A stretch of DNA of 40,025 bases, from the NCBI GenBank assembly GCA_027486255.1, contig JAIXPL010000035.1:1-40025 (forward strand), written 5' to 3'. The stretch is from Comamonadaceae bacterium. GTDB taxonomy: Bacteria; Pseudomonadota; Gammaproteobacteria; Burkholderiales; Burkholderiaceae_C. Below the pieces are notes generated by a model, which was not told the DNA's origin, did not search any database, and was given only the letters and a program-made list of their open reading frames with translations. This document shows, one piece after another, positions 1 through 8,840 of the stretch. The position numbers and the translations under genes were made by a program. Position 1 is the first letter of the stretch, and each line of letters begins with the position of its first letter.

Positions 1-938
1 CAGTCCACCGTGGGCCAGAGGTCCAGGCTGGGGGCATCGAGGTACGCCGGCCCCGAGCCGTCGAGCACGAAGTGGGCGTGGCGGGTGGCGGCGCAGTTGG
101 GGATCATGGCCACGGGCTTGGAGGCCGCGTGCGTGGGGTACATCTTGATCTTGACGTCCAGCACCGTGGTCAGGCCACCCAGGCCTTGTGCGCCAATGCC
201 CAGGGCATTGACTTTCTCGTAGAGCTCCAGGCGCATGTCCTCGACCTGGCTGAGCTTCTCGCCCCGGCTGGCCTTGGCCTGCAACTCGTACATATCGATG
301 TCGTCCATCAGGCTTTCCTTGGCCATGAGCACGGCTTTTTCGGCGGTGCCGCCGATGCCGATGCCCAGCATGCCCGGCGGGCACCAACCGGCGCCCATGG
401 TGGGCACGGTCTTGAGCACCCAGTCCACGATGGAGTCGCTGGGGTTGAGCATGACCATCTTGGACTTGTTCTCCGAGCCGCCGCCCTTGGCTGCCACAGT
501 CACGTCGATTTTGTTGCCCGGCACCAGCTCGGTGAAGATCACCGCGGGGGTGTTGTCCTGGGTGTTCTTGCGGGCGAAGTGCGGGTCGGCCACCACCGAG
601 GCGCGCAGCATGTTGTCGGGGTGGTTGTAGCCACGGCGCACGCCTTCGTTGATGGCGTCTTCCAGGCTGCCCTTAAAGCCCGACAGGCGCACGTCCATGC
701 CGATCTTGATGAACACGTTGACGATGCCGGTGTCCTGGCAGATGGGCCGGTGGCCAGTGGCGCTCATCTTGCTGTTGCTCAGGATCTGCGCAATGGCGTC
801 CTTGGCGGTCGGGCTCTGCTCGCGCTCGTAGGCCCGGGCGAGGTGGGCAATGTAGTCGGCCGGGTGGTAGTAGCTGATGTACTGCAGGGCGGCGGCGATG
901 GACTCGATCAGATCGGCTTGCGTGATGTTCGTGCTCAT
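1..938 (-). CDS. fumA: Fumarate hydratase class I, iron-sulfur type (3' end cut by window edge)
   Basis: This enzyme interconverts fumarate and malate in the TCA cycle, using an oxygen-sensitive [4Fe-4S] cluster in the cytosol. The reading frame starts at the ATG at 938-936 (MSTNITQADLIE) and stays open to base 1, giving about 312 residues of a family usually near 500, so the C-terminal part lies outside the window. Cys67 in RPICQDTG, the Cys of GAGWCPPGMLGIGIGGT and the Cys of MIPNCAATRHAHF are the expected cluster ligands of class I fumarases; the sequence around them is typical. It is divergent from the class II fumarase, so the cell has an iron-dependent and an iron-independent form side by side. 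The close relative tartrate dehydratase is normally two shorter subunits, which this uninterrupted frame argues against. Confidence 0.93.
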   Translation of the reverse strand, partial: MSTNITQADLIESIAAALQYISYYHPADYIAHLARAYEREQSPTAKDAIAQILSNSKMSATGHRPICQDTGIVNVFIKIGMDVRLSGFKGSLEDAINEGVRRGYNHPDNMLRASVVADPHFARKNTQDNTPAVIFTELVPGNKIDVTVAAKGGGSENKSKMVMLNPSDSIVDWVLKTVPTMGAGWCPPGMLGIGIGGTAEKAVLMAKESLMDDIDMYELQAKASRGEKLSQVEDMRLELYEKVNALGIGAQGLGGLTTVLDVKIKMYPTHAASKPVAMIPNCAATRHAHFVLDGSGPAYLDAPSLDLWPTVD

Positions 939-962
939 GGTGCTCTGAAGGGGGCTCAAAAA

Positions 963-986
963 GGGGACACAAATGGGGACACAAAA
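963..986. repeat. Tandem 12-bp direct repeat upstream of class I fumarase
   Basis: Two adjacent copies of GGGGACACAAA followed by one variable base lie 25 bp upstream of the fumarase start codon. On the fumarase strand the unit reads TTTGTGTCCCC. It sits in the untranslated leader or promoter region of the gene. No function is assigned. Confidence 0.6.
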
Positions 987-1072
987 GGGCAGGGCGCCGC
1001 TGGCAAACCGCATTCGGCTTTGTTAGCGTGGTCCAAGCCGTATTTTGACAGTTAACTCAACAGGGACCTGAC

Positions 1073-2485
1073 ATGGCCAAGGACCAGCCTGCCCAGGAGG
1101 GCCACCGATTGGAGCGAGACAGCTTCGGCGACATCCGTGTGCCGACGGCCTGCCTCTGGGGCGCACAAACCCAGCGCTCCCTAGAGCACTTCGACATCTC
1201 GACCGAACAGACCGCGCCGGAGCTGATTCGGGCGCTGGTGCTCATCAAGCGGGCGGCCGCTGAGGTAAACCTGGCCCTGGGCTTGCTGCCGGGGGACAAG
1301 GCCATGGCCATCATCGCTGCCGCCGACGAGCTGCTGGCCGGCCATCACGCGGACGCCTTTCCGCTGCGCGTGTGGCAAACCGGCTCCGGCACGCAGACGC
1401 ACATGAATGTCAATGAGGTGCTGGCCAACCGCGCCAGCGAGCTGCTGGGCGGCGAGCGGGGCCTGCACCGGCGCGTGCACGCGAATGACGAGGTCAACCG
1501 CAGCCAGTCGTCCAATGACGTGTTTCCCTCGGCCATGAATGTGGCCGCGGTGCAGGGCTTGAGTCATCAGCTGCTGCCGGCGCTCAAGGAACTGCAGGCC
1601 AGTCTCACGCAGAAGGCGGTCGAGCATGCCGAGCTGGTGAAGGTCGGGCGCACGCACCTGCAGGACGCCACGCCCCTCACGCTGGGCCAGGAGTTCTCGG
1701 GCTACGCGGCGCAATTGGGTTATGCGCTGCGGGCCATCGAGGCCAGCCTCTCGCACCTGCTGGAGCTGGCTCTGGGTGGCACGGCTGTGGGCACAGGCCT
1801 GAATGCGCCCCCGGGATTTGGCGTGAATGCCGCTGCCGAGGTGGCGCGCCTGACGGGCCTGCCTTTTGTGTCGGCGCCCAACAAGTTCGAGGCACTGGCC
1901 GCTTCCGACGCCCTGGTGCAGGCCCATGGCGCGCTCAAGGGCCTGGCGGCCAGCCTGATGAAAATCGCCAATGACATCCGCTGGCTGGCCAGCGGTCCGC
2001 GCTGTGGCCTGGGGGAGCTGCATCTGCCTGAAAACGAGCCGGGCTCTTCCATCATGCCCGGCAAGGTCAACCCCACGCAAAGCGAGGCACTCACCATGGT
2101 GTGTTGCCAGGTGTTTGGCAACGACGTGGCCATCAACCTGGGCGGCGCCAGCGGGCACTTCGAGCTCAATGTGTTCCGGCCCATGATGGCGCACAACTTT
2201 CTGCAAAGCGTGCGCCTCCTGGCGGGCAGCATGCGCAGTTTCGAGCGGCACTGCGTGCGGGGGATCGAGCCCGACCGTGAACGCATGGCCGAGCTGCTTG
2301 ATCGCTCGTTCATGGGTGTGACGGCACTGACGCCGCACGTGGGCTATGACCACGCTGCCCAGATCGCCAAGGCGGCGCACCAGCGCGGCTGCAGCCTGCG
2401 CGAGGCGGCCCTGGCCTCTGGCCTGGTCAGCCCCGAGCAGTTCGGGGCTTGGGTGGATGCCCGCCGCATGACGCGGCCGGGCTGA
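1073..2485 (+). CDS. fumC: Fumarate hydratase class II
   Basis: This is an iron-independent, tetrameric fumarase of the aspartase/fumarase superfamily that hydrates fumarate to malate. At 470 residues it has the normal family length. Visible hallmarks are the substrate-binding stretch [12 protein letters not shown] near residue 105, the [11 protein letters not shown] region, [19 protein letters not shown], and the superfamily signature [13 protein letters not shown] at about residues 323-335. It is divergent from the class I enzyme with about 134 bp between the starts. Organisms with both commonly use the class II form under oxidative stress or iron limitation, but no SoxR- or Fur-type site was recognised here. 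The stop codon lies only 7 bp from the convergent membrane-protein gene and no terminator is seen between them. Confidence 0.96.
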   Translation: MAKDQPAQEGHRLERDSFGDIRVPTACLWGAQTQRSLEHFDISTEQTAPELIRALVLIKRAAAEVNLALGLLPGDKAMAIIAAADELLAGHHADAFPLRVWQTGSGTQTHMNVNEVLANRASELLGGERGLHRRVHANDEVNRSQSSNDVFPSAMNVAAVQGLSHQLLPALKELQASLTQKAVEHAELVKVGRTHLQDATPLTLGQEFSGYAAQLGYALRAIEASLSHLLELALGGTAVGTGLNAPPGFGVNAAAEVARLTGLPFVSAPNKFEALAASDALVQAHGALKGLAASLMKIANDIRWLASGPRCGLGELHLPENEPGSSIMPGKVNPTQSEALTMVCCQVFGNDVAINLGGASGHFELNVFRPMMAHNFLQSVRLLAGSMRSFERHCVRGIEPDRERMAELLDRSFMGVTALTPHVGYDHAAQIAKAAHQRGCSLREAALASGLVSPEQFGAWVDARRMTRPG

Positions 2486-2492
2486 GGCGACT

Positions 2493-3095
2493 TTAGTGCG
2501 CGTCGCTGGCGCTGCGCGACATCAGCCGGTCAGTCAGCGCAATGGCCAGGGCACTGAGGAGGAAGACGATGTGGATGATGGTCTGCCACATCAGCACCTT
2601 CAGGTCGTAATTGGCCGCGTTGATGAAGGTCTTGAGCAGGTGGATGGAGCTGATGCCGATGATCGCCGTGGCCAGTTTGACCTTGAGCACCGAGGCGTTC
2701 ACGTGGCTGAGCCATTCGGGTTGGTCGGGGTGGCCCTCGAGCTCCATGCGGCTGACGAAGGTCTCATAGCCGCCCACGATCACCATGATGAGCAGGTTGG
2801 AGATCATGACCACGTCGATGAGCGCGAGCACCACCAGCATGATCACGGTCTCGTTGAGTGAGGTGAGCTGGACATCGGACTTGTAGCCAATGCTCGTGAT
2901 CAGCGCCTGCAGGGCGGCCTGGCTGCCAAACACGGCCTCAACCAGGTGGACCAGCTCCACCAGGAAGTGGTAGACGTAGACGCCCTGGGCCACGATCAGT
3001 CCGACGTAGAGCGGCAGCTGCAGCCAACGACTGGCAAAAATGAAGTTGGGAATCGGGCGCAGGGCCCGCGAGGTGCGTGAGGGCTGGTCGGACAT
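2493..3095 (-). CDS. YqhA/UPF0114 family membrane protein
   Basis: A 200-residue inner-membrane protein of the UPF0114 (YqhA) family, whose biochemical role is not established. Hydrophobic segments lie at about residues 26-54, 83-110, 139-158 and 170-190, consistent with four membrane spans. The second contains [26 protein letters not shown], which is characteristic of this family. The ATG at 3095 follows a Gly/Pro-poor short N-terminus with no signal peptide. It is convergent with fumC and divergent from acs, and is probably transcribed alone. The 190 bp between its start and acs hold the two divergent promoters; no regulator site was recognised there. Confidence 0.85.
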   Translation of the reverse strand: MSDQPSRTSRALRPIPNFIFASRWLQLPLYVGLIVAQGVYVYHFLVELVHLVEAVFGSQAALQALITSIGYKSDVQLTSLNETVIMLVVLALIDVVMISNLLIMVIVGGYETFVSRMELEGHPDQPEWLSHVNASVLKVKLATAIIGISSIHLLKTFINAANYDLKVLMWQTIIHIVFLLSALAIALTDRLMSRSASDAH

Positions 3096-3285
3096 GGGGG
3101 CTCAGTTGGCGAAACGGCAGAGATGCGCGAGCCGGGGCCGGCGCCGTGAAGCTCAAATTGTAGGGCTTGGCCCGATTGTCGGATGGGCCCAAGCATTGGT
3201 AAGGTGGCGGATAGTCAGTGGCTTGTAAGTGCCCCCGCAGACAGTTTGACACCCCGTTTACCACCATCCAGAGGAGACAAGGCCC

Positions 3286-5280
3286 ATGAGTGCTTCCGCG
3301 TCCGCCATCGAGTCCACGTTGGTTGAAAACCGCGTTTTCCCCCCTTCCGCGGCAGTGACCCAGGCGGCCCGCATTTCTGGCATGGCCGCCTACGAGGCCC
3401 TGTGCAAGGAAGCCGACACCGATCTGGAGGGCTTTTGGGCCAAGCGCGCCCGTGAAAACCTGCTCTGGAAAAAGCCGTTCACCCAGGTGCTGGACCAGTC
3501 CAACAAGCCCTTCTACAAGTGGTTCGCCGACGGCGATCTCAACGCCTCCTACAACTGCCTGGATCGCCACCTCGGCACGCCCACGGAAAACCGCAAGGCC
3601 ATCATTTTTGAGGCCGATGACGGCAAGGTCACGGAAGTCACCTTCAAGGAACTGCACGCCAAGGTCTGCCAGTTTGCCAACGCCCTGCGCGGCATGGGCG
3701 TCAAAAAGGGTGACCGCGTGGTCATCTACATGCCCATGACCATTGAAGGCGTGGTGGCCATGCAGGCCTGCGCCCGCATCGGCGCCACCCACTCCGTGGT
3801 GTTTGGCGGCTTCTCGGCCAAGAGCCTGCAGGAGCGCATTCAGGACGCCGGCGCCGTGGCCGTGATCACCGCCAACTACCAGATGCGCGGCGGCAAGGAG
3901 CTGCCCCTCAAATCCATCGTCGACGAAGCCTTCGCCCTGGGCGGTTGCGAGTGCGTGAAGAACGTGGTGGTCTATCAGCGCACCACCACCGCCGTGAACA
4001 TGGTCGCTGGCCGCGACCGTTTCATGCACGAACTCGTTGCCAGCCAGCCCAGCACCTGCGAGCCCGAGTTCGTGGGCGCCGAGCATCCGCTTTTCATCCT
4101 CTATACCTCCGGCTCCACGGGCAAGCCCAAGGGCGTGCAGCATTCCACCGGTGGCTATTTGCTGTGGGCCAAGATGACCATGGACTGGACTTTTGACATC
4201 CAGCCCACCGACGTCTTCTGGTGCACCGCCGACATCGGCTGGATCACCGGCCACACCTACGTGGCCTACGGCCCCTTGGTGGCTGGTGCCACCCAGGTGG
4301 TGTTCGAGGGCGTGCCCACCTACCCCGACGCCGGCCGCTTCTGGCAGATGATTGAGCGCCACAAGGTCAGCGTGTTCTACACCGCCCCCACGGCCATCCG
4401 CTCGCTCATCAAGGCCGCCGACGCCGACCCCAAGGTGCACCCCAGCGCATCCAACCTGAGCAGCCTGCGCATCTTGGGCTCGGTGGGTGAGCCCATCAAC
4501 CCGGAAGCCTGGATGTGGTATCACAAGAACGTGGGCGGCGAGCGCTGCCCCATTGTCGATACCTTCTGGCAGACCGAGACCGGCGGTCACATGATCACGC
4601 CCCTGCCGGGCGCCACGCCCCTGGTGCCGGGCTCCTGCACGCTGCCGCTGCCGGGCATTGCGGCGGCCATCGTCGATGAGCAGGGCGGTGACATGCCCAA
4701 TGGCACGGGCGGCATCCTGGTGGTCAAGAAACCTTGGCCGTCCATGATCCGCACCATCTGGGGTGACCCGGAGCGCTTCAAGAAGAGCTACTTCCCCGAT
4801 GAACTCAAGGGCTACTACCTCGCAGGTGACGGCGCCGTGCGCAGCGCCGACCGCGGCTACTTCCGCATCACCGGCCGCATTGACGACGTGCTGAACGTCT
4901 CGGGCCACCGCATGGGCACCATGGAAATTGAATCGGCTCTGGTGGCCAAGAGCGACCTGGTGGCCGAAGCTGCCGTGGTGGGCCGTCCGGACGAGCTCAC
5001 GGGCGAGGCCATCGTGGCTTTCGTGGTGCTCAAGCGTGCGCGCCCCACCGGCGACGAGGCCAAGGCCATTGCCAAGGAACTGCGTGACTGGGTGGGCAAG
5101 GAGATCGGCCCGATCGCCAAGCCCAAGGACATCCGCTTTGGCGACAACCTGCCCAAAACACGTTCCGGCAAGATCATGCGGCGCCTTTTGCGTGGCATCG
5201 CCAAGGGCGAGGCCATCACGCAGGACACCTCCACGCTGGAGAATCCGGCCATTTTGGAGCAGTTGGCTCAGAACAACTGA
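3286..5280 (+). CDS. acs: Acetyl-CoA synthetase (AMP-forming)
   Basis: Activates acetate to acetyl-CoA through an acetyl-AMP intermediate in the cytosol, allowing growth on low acetate. The 664-residue protein has the ANL adenylating-enzyme layout. It carries the phosphate-binding loop [11 protein letters not shown] near residues 272-282, the Acs-specific [16 protein letters not shown] segment, [11 protein letters not shown], and the C-terminal [11 protein letters not shown] whose lysine (about 629) is the catalytic residue that Pat/CobB-type systems acetylate in other bacteria. The ATG at 3286 is preceded by AGAGGAGAC, a good ribosome-binding site. With isocitrate lyase elsewhere in the window this supplies acetate assimilation. 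Propionyl-CoA synthetase is the nearest alternative, but the length and the motif context favour Acs. Confidence 0.97.
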   Translation: MSASASAIESTLVENRVFPPSAAVTQAARISGMAAYEALCKEADTDLEGFWAKRARENLLWKKPFTQVLDQSNKPFYKWFADGDLNASYNCLDRHLGTPTENRKAIIFEADDGKVTEVTFKELHAKVCQFANALRGMGVKKGDRVVIYMPMTIEGVVAMQACARIGATHSVVFGGFSAKSLQERIQDAGAVAVITANYQMRGGKELPLKSIVDEAFALGGCECVKNVVVYQRTTTAVNMVAGRDRFMHELVASQPSTCEPEFVGAEHPLFILYTSGSTGKPKGVQHSTGGYLLWAKMTMDWTFDIQPTDVFWCTADIGWITGHTYVAYGPLVAGATQVVFEGVPTYPDAGRFWQMIERHKVSVFYTAPTAIRSLIKAADADPKVHPSASNLSSLRILGSVGEPINPEAWMWYHKNVGGERCPIVDTFWQTETGGHMITPLPGATPLVPGSCTLPLPGIAAAIVDEQGGDMPNGTGGILVVKKPWPSMIRTIWGDPERFKKSYFPDELKGYYLAGDGAVRSADRGYFRITGRIDDVLNVSGHRMGTMEIESALVAKSDLVAEAAVVGRPDELTGEAIVAFVVLKRARPTGDEAKAIAKELRDWVGKEIGPIAKPKDIRFGDNLPKTRSGKIMRRLLRGIAKGEAITQDTSTLENPAILEQLAQNN

Positions 5281-5299
5281 GCCTGCGCCTCGGCTCCCC

Positions 5300-5385
5300 T
5301 TGTAGGAGCCCAGTCCCTGGGCGAGGCTTGAGGGCCGCAAAGACTGCGTTCGGGCTGTGATCGCCCAGGGACTGGGCTCCTACAA
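5300..5385. repeat. REP-like 86-bp element with perfect 25-bp inverted arms
   Basis: Left arm 5300-5324 begins TTGTAGGAGCCCAGTCCC and right arm 5361-5385 is its exact reverse complement, with a 36-nt centre. It lies between acs and the shared terminator. The TTGTAGGAGC ends resemble REP-type palindromes of other proteobacteria, and a degenerate relative of nearly the same length lies at 7705-7792. No transposase for it is present in the window. As RNA it would fold into a long stem just after acs and could stabilise the acs transcript end. Confidence 0.7.
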
Positions 5386-5404
5386 AGATGTGGAGCCGAA
5401 ATGC

Positions 5405-5436
5405 AAAAAGCCCGCTTCAACTGAAGCGGGCTTTTT
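5405..5436. terminator. Bidirectional intrinsic terminator between acs and cytochrome c
   Basis: The stem CCCGCTTCA/TGAAGCGGG, extended by AAAAAG on the left and CTTTTT on the right, gives a 15-bp perfect inverted repeat with a 2-nt centre. A U-tract is present in both orientations. It lies 125 bp after the acs stop and 16 bp after the convergent cytochrome gene's stop, so it can serve both. Confidence 0.9.
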
Positions 5437-5451
5437 GCTTGGCAGACCGGC

Positions 5452-5766
5452 TTACTTCTGCGACAGGATCCAGCTCACCAGCTGCTTGGCTTCGGCCTCG
5501 CTCACCTGGGGGTTGGCCGGCATGGGCACAGGGCCCCACGCGCCGGCACCGCCTTTGATGATCTTCGTGGCCAGCTTGTCCGCTGCATCCTTTTGGCCAG
5601 CGTACTTGGCTGCCACTTCCTTGTAGGACGGACCGACCAGCTTTTGGGCGGCTGCATGGCAGGCCATGCAGTTCTTGGCGGTGGCCAGCTGCTGGTTGGC
5701 CAGGGCGGGCAGGGAGGTGGTGCCGGCGATCAGGCCTGCAGCCATCAGGAGGAAAGTGTGTTTCAT
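5452..5766 (-). CDS. Class I c-type cytochrome, periplasmic (c551/c8-like)
   Basis: A small monohaem electron carrier of 104 residues. The N-terminus is a Sec signal peptide with likely cleavage after ALA at residue 23. The single haem site CMACH lies at 33-37, and Met82 in the GPVPMPANP loop is the expected sixth iron ligand. Size and the GPSYKEVAAKY and QLVSWILSQ segments match the cytochrome c551/c8 group, which carries electrons from bc1 to terminal reductases or oxidases. It could feed the cbb3 oxidase encoded 10 kb away, but that is inference. It is a single gene flanked by terminators on both sides, so it is probably monocistronic. Confidence 0.92.
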   Translation of the reverse strand: MKHTFLLMAAGLIAGTTSLPALANQQLATAKNCMACHAAAQKLVGPSYKEVAAKYAGQKDAADKLATKIIKGGAGAWGPVPMPANPQVSEAEAKQLVSWILSQK

Positions 5767-5920
5767 CGTGTGCCTTGTCGAGGGTGTATCAAAAGGGATA
5801 CGGATTCAACGCCGCCCTGTCCATACAGGATGACAACAGGTCGGCGTGTGCTCAGATTGTTGCCCAGCAGGAATGTCCCCGTTCGCCTCCCCAGCTCTGC
5901 TGAGCATCCTTGCGCCATGA

Positions 5921-5949
5921 AAAAAGCCCGGCAGCTTGCCGGGCTTTTT
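5921..5949. terminator. Intrinsic terminator downstream of ilvD
   Basis: GCCCGGCA/TGCCGGGC stem with a 3-nt loop, flanked by A5 on the left and T5 on the right, so a U-tract exists on either strand. It lies 16 bp beyond the ilvD stop codon, upstream of the cytochrome gene transcribed the same way. It therefore separates the two transcription units. Confidence 0.9.
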
Positions 5950-5965
5950 GCGCAGCGGGCGGATG

Positions 5966-7666
5966 TCAGAAGTTGTCGAGCACCGCGCCCTTGCTGGCGC
6001 TCGAGGCATTGAAGGCGAACTTGGCCTGCACACCCCGCGTGTAGCGCGGTGCAGGCGCTTGCCAGGACTTCTTGCGCTCGGCCAGTTCGGCATCGCTCAG
6101 ATGCACCTGCAGCAGGAGTTGGTGCGCGTCGATGGTGATGGTGTCGTTTTCTTTCACCAGCGCGATGTTGCCGCCCACGGCCGCCTCTGGCGCTACGTGG
6201 CCGACCACCATGCCCCAGGTCCCGCCGGAAAAACGTCCGTCGGTGATGAGGCCCACGCTTTCACCCAGACCTGCGCCGATGAGGGCGCCCGTGGGCGCCA
6301 GCATCTCGGGCATACCCGGGCCACCCTTGGGGCCGAGGTAGCGAAGCACCATCACGTCGCCGGCCTTGATCTTGCCGTCCAGGATCGCTTGCAGGGCCGA
6401 CTGCTCGTCGTCGAACACGCGGGCAGGCCCCGTCATGACTGGCTTTTTCAGACCGGTGATCTTGGCCACAGCGCCCTCGGGCGAGAGGTTGCCCTTGAGG
6501 ATGGCCAGGTGGCCTTGCTTGTACATCGCGTTGTCGATGGTGTGGATCACGCTCTGCTCTGGCGGAGCGTCCGGCACGTCCTTGAGCACCTCGGCAATGG
6601 TCTGGCCAGTGATGGTGAGGCAGTCACCATGCAGCAGACCGGCGTTGAGCAGGATCTTCATGACTTGTGGGATACCGCCGGCCTGGTGCAGGTCGACCGC
6701 CAGGGCGCGGCCGCTGGGCTTCAAGTCACACAGCACGGGGGTGCGCTGGCGAATGCGCTCGAAGTCGTCGATGCTCCATTCCACGCCGGCGCAGTGCGCA
6801 ATCGCCAGGAAGTGCAGCACGGCATTGGTGGAGCCGCCGGTGGCCATGATCACGGCCACGGCGTTTTCAATGGCCTTGCGGGTGACGATATCAAGCGGCT
6901 TGATGTCCTTCTTGATGGCTTCGACCAGCACCTTGGCCGACTCCTTGGCCGAGCGCACTTTTTCCTCATGCACGTTGGCCATGGTCGAGGAGTAGGGCAG
7001 GGAGATGCCCAGGGCCTCGAAGGCCGAGCTCATGGTGTTGGCGGTGTACATGCCGCCGCAGGAGCCCGTGCCAGGAATGGCATGCTGCTCGATGTCCTTG
7101 AGCTCCTGGTCGGAGATCTTGCCGGCGGCGTTCTCGCCCACGGCCTCGAACACGGAGACGATGTTCAGATCCTCACCCTTCCACTTGCCCGGCAGGATGG
7201 TGCCGCCATACACATAAATGGCTGGCACGTTGGCGCGCAGCATGCCCATCAGGCCGCCGGGCATGTTCTTGTCGCAGCCGCCGATGACGACCACGCCGTC
7301 CATCCACTGGCCCTGCACGCAGGTCTCGACGCAGTCGGAGATGACCTCGCGCGAGACCAGCGAGTACTTCATGCCCTCGGTGCCCATGGCCATGCCGTCC
7401 GAGATGGTGGGCGTGCCGAAGATCTGCGGGTTGGCCCCGGCTTCCTGCAGGCCTTCGACGGCCGCATCCGCAAGCTTTTGCAGGCCGCTGTTGCAGGGCG
7501 TGATGGTGCTGTGGCCGTTGGCCACGCCCACCATGGGCTTGACGAAGTCGCCCTCCTGGTAGCCCATGCCGTAGTACATGGAGCGGTTAGGTGCACGCGA
7601 TTTGCCCTGTGTGATGTTGGCGCTGCGGCGGTTGATCGGCTGGATGGGGATGATTTTGTCGCTCAT
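5966..7666 (-). CDS. ilvD: Dihydroxy-acid dehydratase
   Basis: Dehydrates 2,3-dihydroxy-isovalerate and 2,3-dihydroxy-3-methylvalerate to the 2-oxo acids of valine and isoleucine synthesis. The start is placed at the ATG at 7666 ([21 protein letters not shown]), giving 566 residues. An in-frame start 13 codons upstream lies within the promoter region and would add residues not typical of the family. Cys58 (TPCNSG), Cys131 (GGCDKNMPG) and Cys203 ([14 protein letters not shown]) match the three cluster cysteines of the IlvD/Edd family; in the shorter 550-570 residue group this is usually a [2Fe-2S] centre. The C-terminal stretch [22 protein letters not shown] is also typical. The gene is divergent from lgt. 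Confidence 0.96.
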   Translation of the reverse strand: MSDKIIPIQPINRRSANITQGKSRAPNRSMYYGMGYQEGDFVKPMVGVANGHSTITPCNSGLQKLADAAVEGLQEAGANPQIFGTPTISDGMAMGTEGMKYSLVSREVISDCVETCVQGQWMDGVVVIGGCDKNMPGGLMGMLRANVPAIYVYGGTILPGKWKGEDLNIVSVFEAVGENAAGKISDQELKDIEQHAIPGTGSCGGMYTANTMSSAFEALGISLPYSSTMANVHEEKVRSAKESAKVLVEAIKKDIKPLDIVTRKAIENAVAVIMATGGSTNAVLHFLAIAHCAGVEWSIDDFERIRQRTPVLCDLKPSGRALAVDLHQAGGIPQVMKILLNAGLLHGDCLTITGQTIAEVLKDVPDAPPEQSVIHTIDNAMYKQGHLAILKGNLSPEGAVAKITGLKKPVMTGPARVFDDEQSALQAILDGKIKAGDVMVLRYLGPKGGPGMPEMLAPTGALIGAGLGESVGLITDGRFSGGTWGMVVGHVAPEAAVGGNIALVKENDTITIDAHQLLLQVHLSDAELAERKKSWQAPAPRYTRGVQAKFAFNASSASKGAVLDNF

Positions 7667-7704
7667 GTCTCTGGGGCGAAGGTGGGTTTTAAAGGATCGG
7701 CGCA

Positions 7705-7792
7705 TTGTAGGAGCCAGGCCCAGGGCCTTGGCTTGCGTGCGACAAAACCCGTGGCTGCAGCGCGGTGGTGCTGAAGATGCGGCCTCCTACAA
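7705..7792. repeat. Degenerate REP-like element filling the ilvD-lgt promoter gap
   Basis: The ends read ATTGTAGGAGCC at 7704-7715 and GGCCTCCTACAAT at 7781-7793. The element is 88 bp against 86 bp for the copy at 5300-5385, and shares the outer arms and patches such as GGCTTG at similar internal positions, but the inner arms no longer pair well. Each end contains TACAAT pointing outward (minus strand at 7709-7704, plus strand at 7788-7793). These could act as -10 boxes for ilvD and lgt. That is inferred from position only; no good -35 was found. Confidence 0.5.
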
Positions 7793-7801
7793 TCGCCCGC
7801 C

Positions 7802-8611
7802 ATGCTCATGCACCCCTCCATCGACCCCGTGGCCTTGCAGCTCGGGCCTCTGGCCATCCACTGGTATGGCCTGACCTACCTGGCGGCCTTCGGTCTGTTT
7901 TTCTTCCTGGCTTCGCGGCGCCTTCGGCACCAGCCCTTCGCCTCGGTGCGCGCACCTGCGCCCTGGAGCCTCAAAGACGTGGAGGACCTGCTCTTTCTGG
8001 GGGTGGTCGGTGTGGTGCTCGGCGGCCGCCTGGGCTACTGCCTGTTCTACAAGCCGGGCCATTACCTGGCCCACCCGCTGGAGATGCTGGCGGTGTGGGA
8101 AGGGGGCATGAGTTTTCATGGTGGCCTCCTCGGTGTGCTGGTGTCGCAGTGGTGGTTCGCGCATTCCCGTGGCCGGCCCTGGCTGCAGGTGATGGACTTG
8201 ATTGCACCCTGTGTGCCCACGGGCCTGGCGTCCGGGCGCCTGGGCAACTTCATCAACGGTGAGCTGTGGGGCCGGCCGGCCCCGGCCGACCTGCCCTGGG
8301 CCATGGTCTTTCCCGGCAGCGGCAGCCTACAGCCGCGCCATCCCTCGCAGATCTATCAGTTCCTTCTCGAGGGTCTGCTGCTCTTCGTGCTGCTCTGGCT
8401 CTATGCCCGCCATCCGCGAGCGCCGGGCCGGGTCTCGGCGGTTTTCCTCATGGGTTATGGGGTGTTGCGCTTCGTGGCCGAGTATTTCCGGGCGCCCGAT
8501 GATTACCTGGGCCTGCTCTCCGGTGGCATGAGCATGGGCCAGTGGCTGTGCCTGCCCATGGTGGCGGCGGGCCTGGGCTTGTGGGTCTGGTCCGGGCGCC
8601 GCCGGGACTGA
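7802..8611 (+). CDS. lgt: Prolipoprotein diacylglyceryl transferase
   Basis: An inner-membrane enzyme that transfers diacylglycerol from phosphatidylglycerol to the lipobox cysteine of prolipoproteins, the first step of lipoprotein maturation. The protein has 269 residues and several hydrophobic segments. The family signature [15 protein letters not shown] lies at 145-159, and the conserved His of SFHGG is His106. [17 protein letters not shown] at the N-terminus is typical. The ATG at 7802 lies only 9 nt after a possible -10 (TACAAT), so the mRNA may be nearly leaderless; a second in-frame ATG at 7808 is an alternative start. No Shine-Dalgarno sequence is evident for either. Confidence 0.96.
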   Translation: MLMHPSIDPVALQLGPLAIHWYGLTYLAAFGLFFFLASRRLRHQPFASVRAPAPWSLKDVEDLLFLGVVGVVLGGRLGYCLFYKPGHYLAHPLEMLAVWEGGMSFHGGLLGVLVSQWWFAHSRGRPWLQVMDLIAPCVPTGLASGRLGNFINGELWGRPAPADLPWAMVFPGSGSLQPRHPSQIYQFLLEGLLLFVLLWLYARHPRAPGRVSAVFLMGYGVLRFVAEYFRAPDDYLGLLSGGMSMGQWLCLPMVAAGLGLWVWSGRRRD

Positions 8612-8840
8612 GCGAGTTCATGGACCGCCCTGCAGACCGGTATTGGCCAGCACTTTCCGCCCTCGGCTGCCCAATGAGCCCCTGATCTGTCTGGGGCTAT
8701 CGCCTTTCACAGGGGAAAGTCCCCTTGTCCTGGGGTGTTCAGACTTCGTACATTTGACGCGCTTCATCCGGTCGGCCTTCTGTCACAGAGCCTGCCCCGC
8801 CGGCCGACCTGAAGCTGACAAAACATAAGGAGACCCGTCC
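8612..8840. other. Noncoding gap lgt to receptor gene, two small hairpins
   Basis: The 229-bp gap holds AGCCCC/GGGGCT (8677-8698) and GGGGA/TCCCC (8712-8724) inverted repeats. Neither is followed by a convincing T-tract, so termination after lgt is uncertain. AAGGAG at 8827-8832 is the ribosome-binding site of the next gene. No operator was recognised. Confidence 0.5.

Noticed and set aside
3222..3235. CTTGTAAG before acs as a copy of the aceA operator
   Set aside because: Half-site spacing is 2 nt rather than 4 and the flanking TC and AC bases are missing.
2938..5340. 800-codon open frame antisense to acs
   Set aside because: It is the complement of a strongly conserved gene in a GC-rich genome, with His/Gly/Ala-rich low-complexity translation and no family features.
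5936..7774. 612-codon open frame antisense to ilvD
   Set aside because: Composition is typical of an antisense shadow, and the opposite strand encodes an unmistakable IlvD with cluster cysteines.
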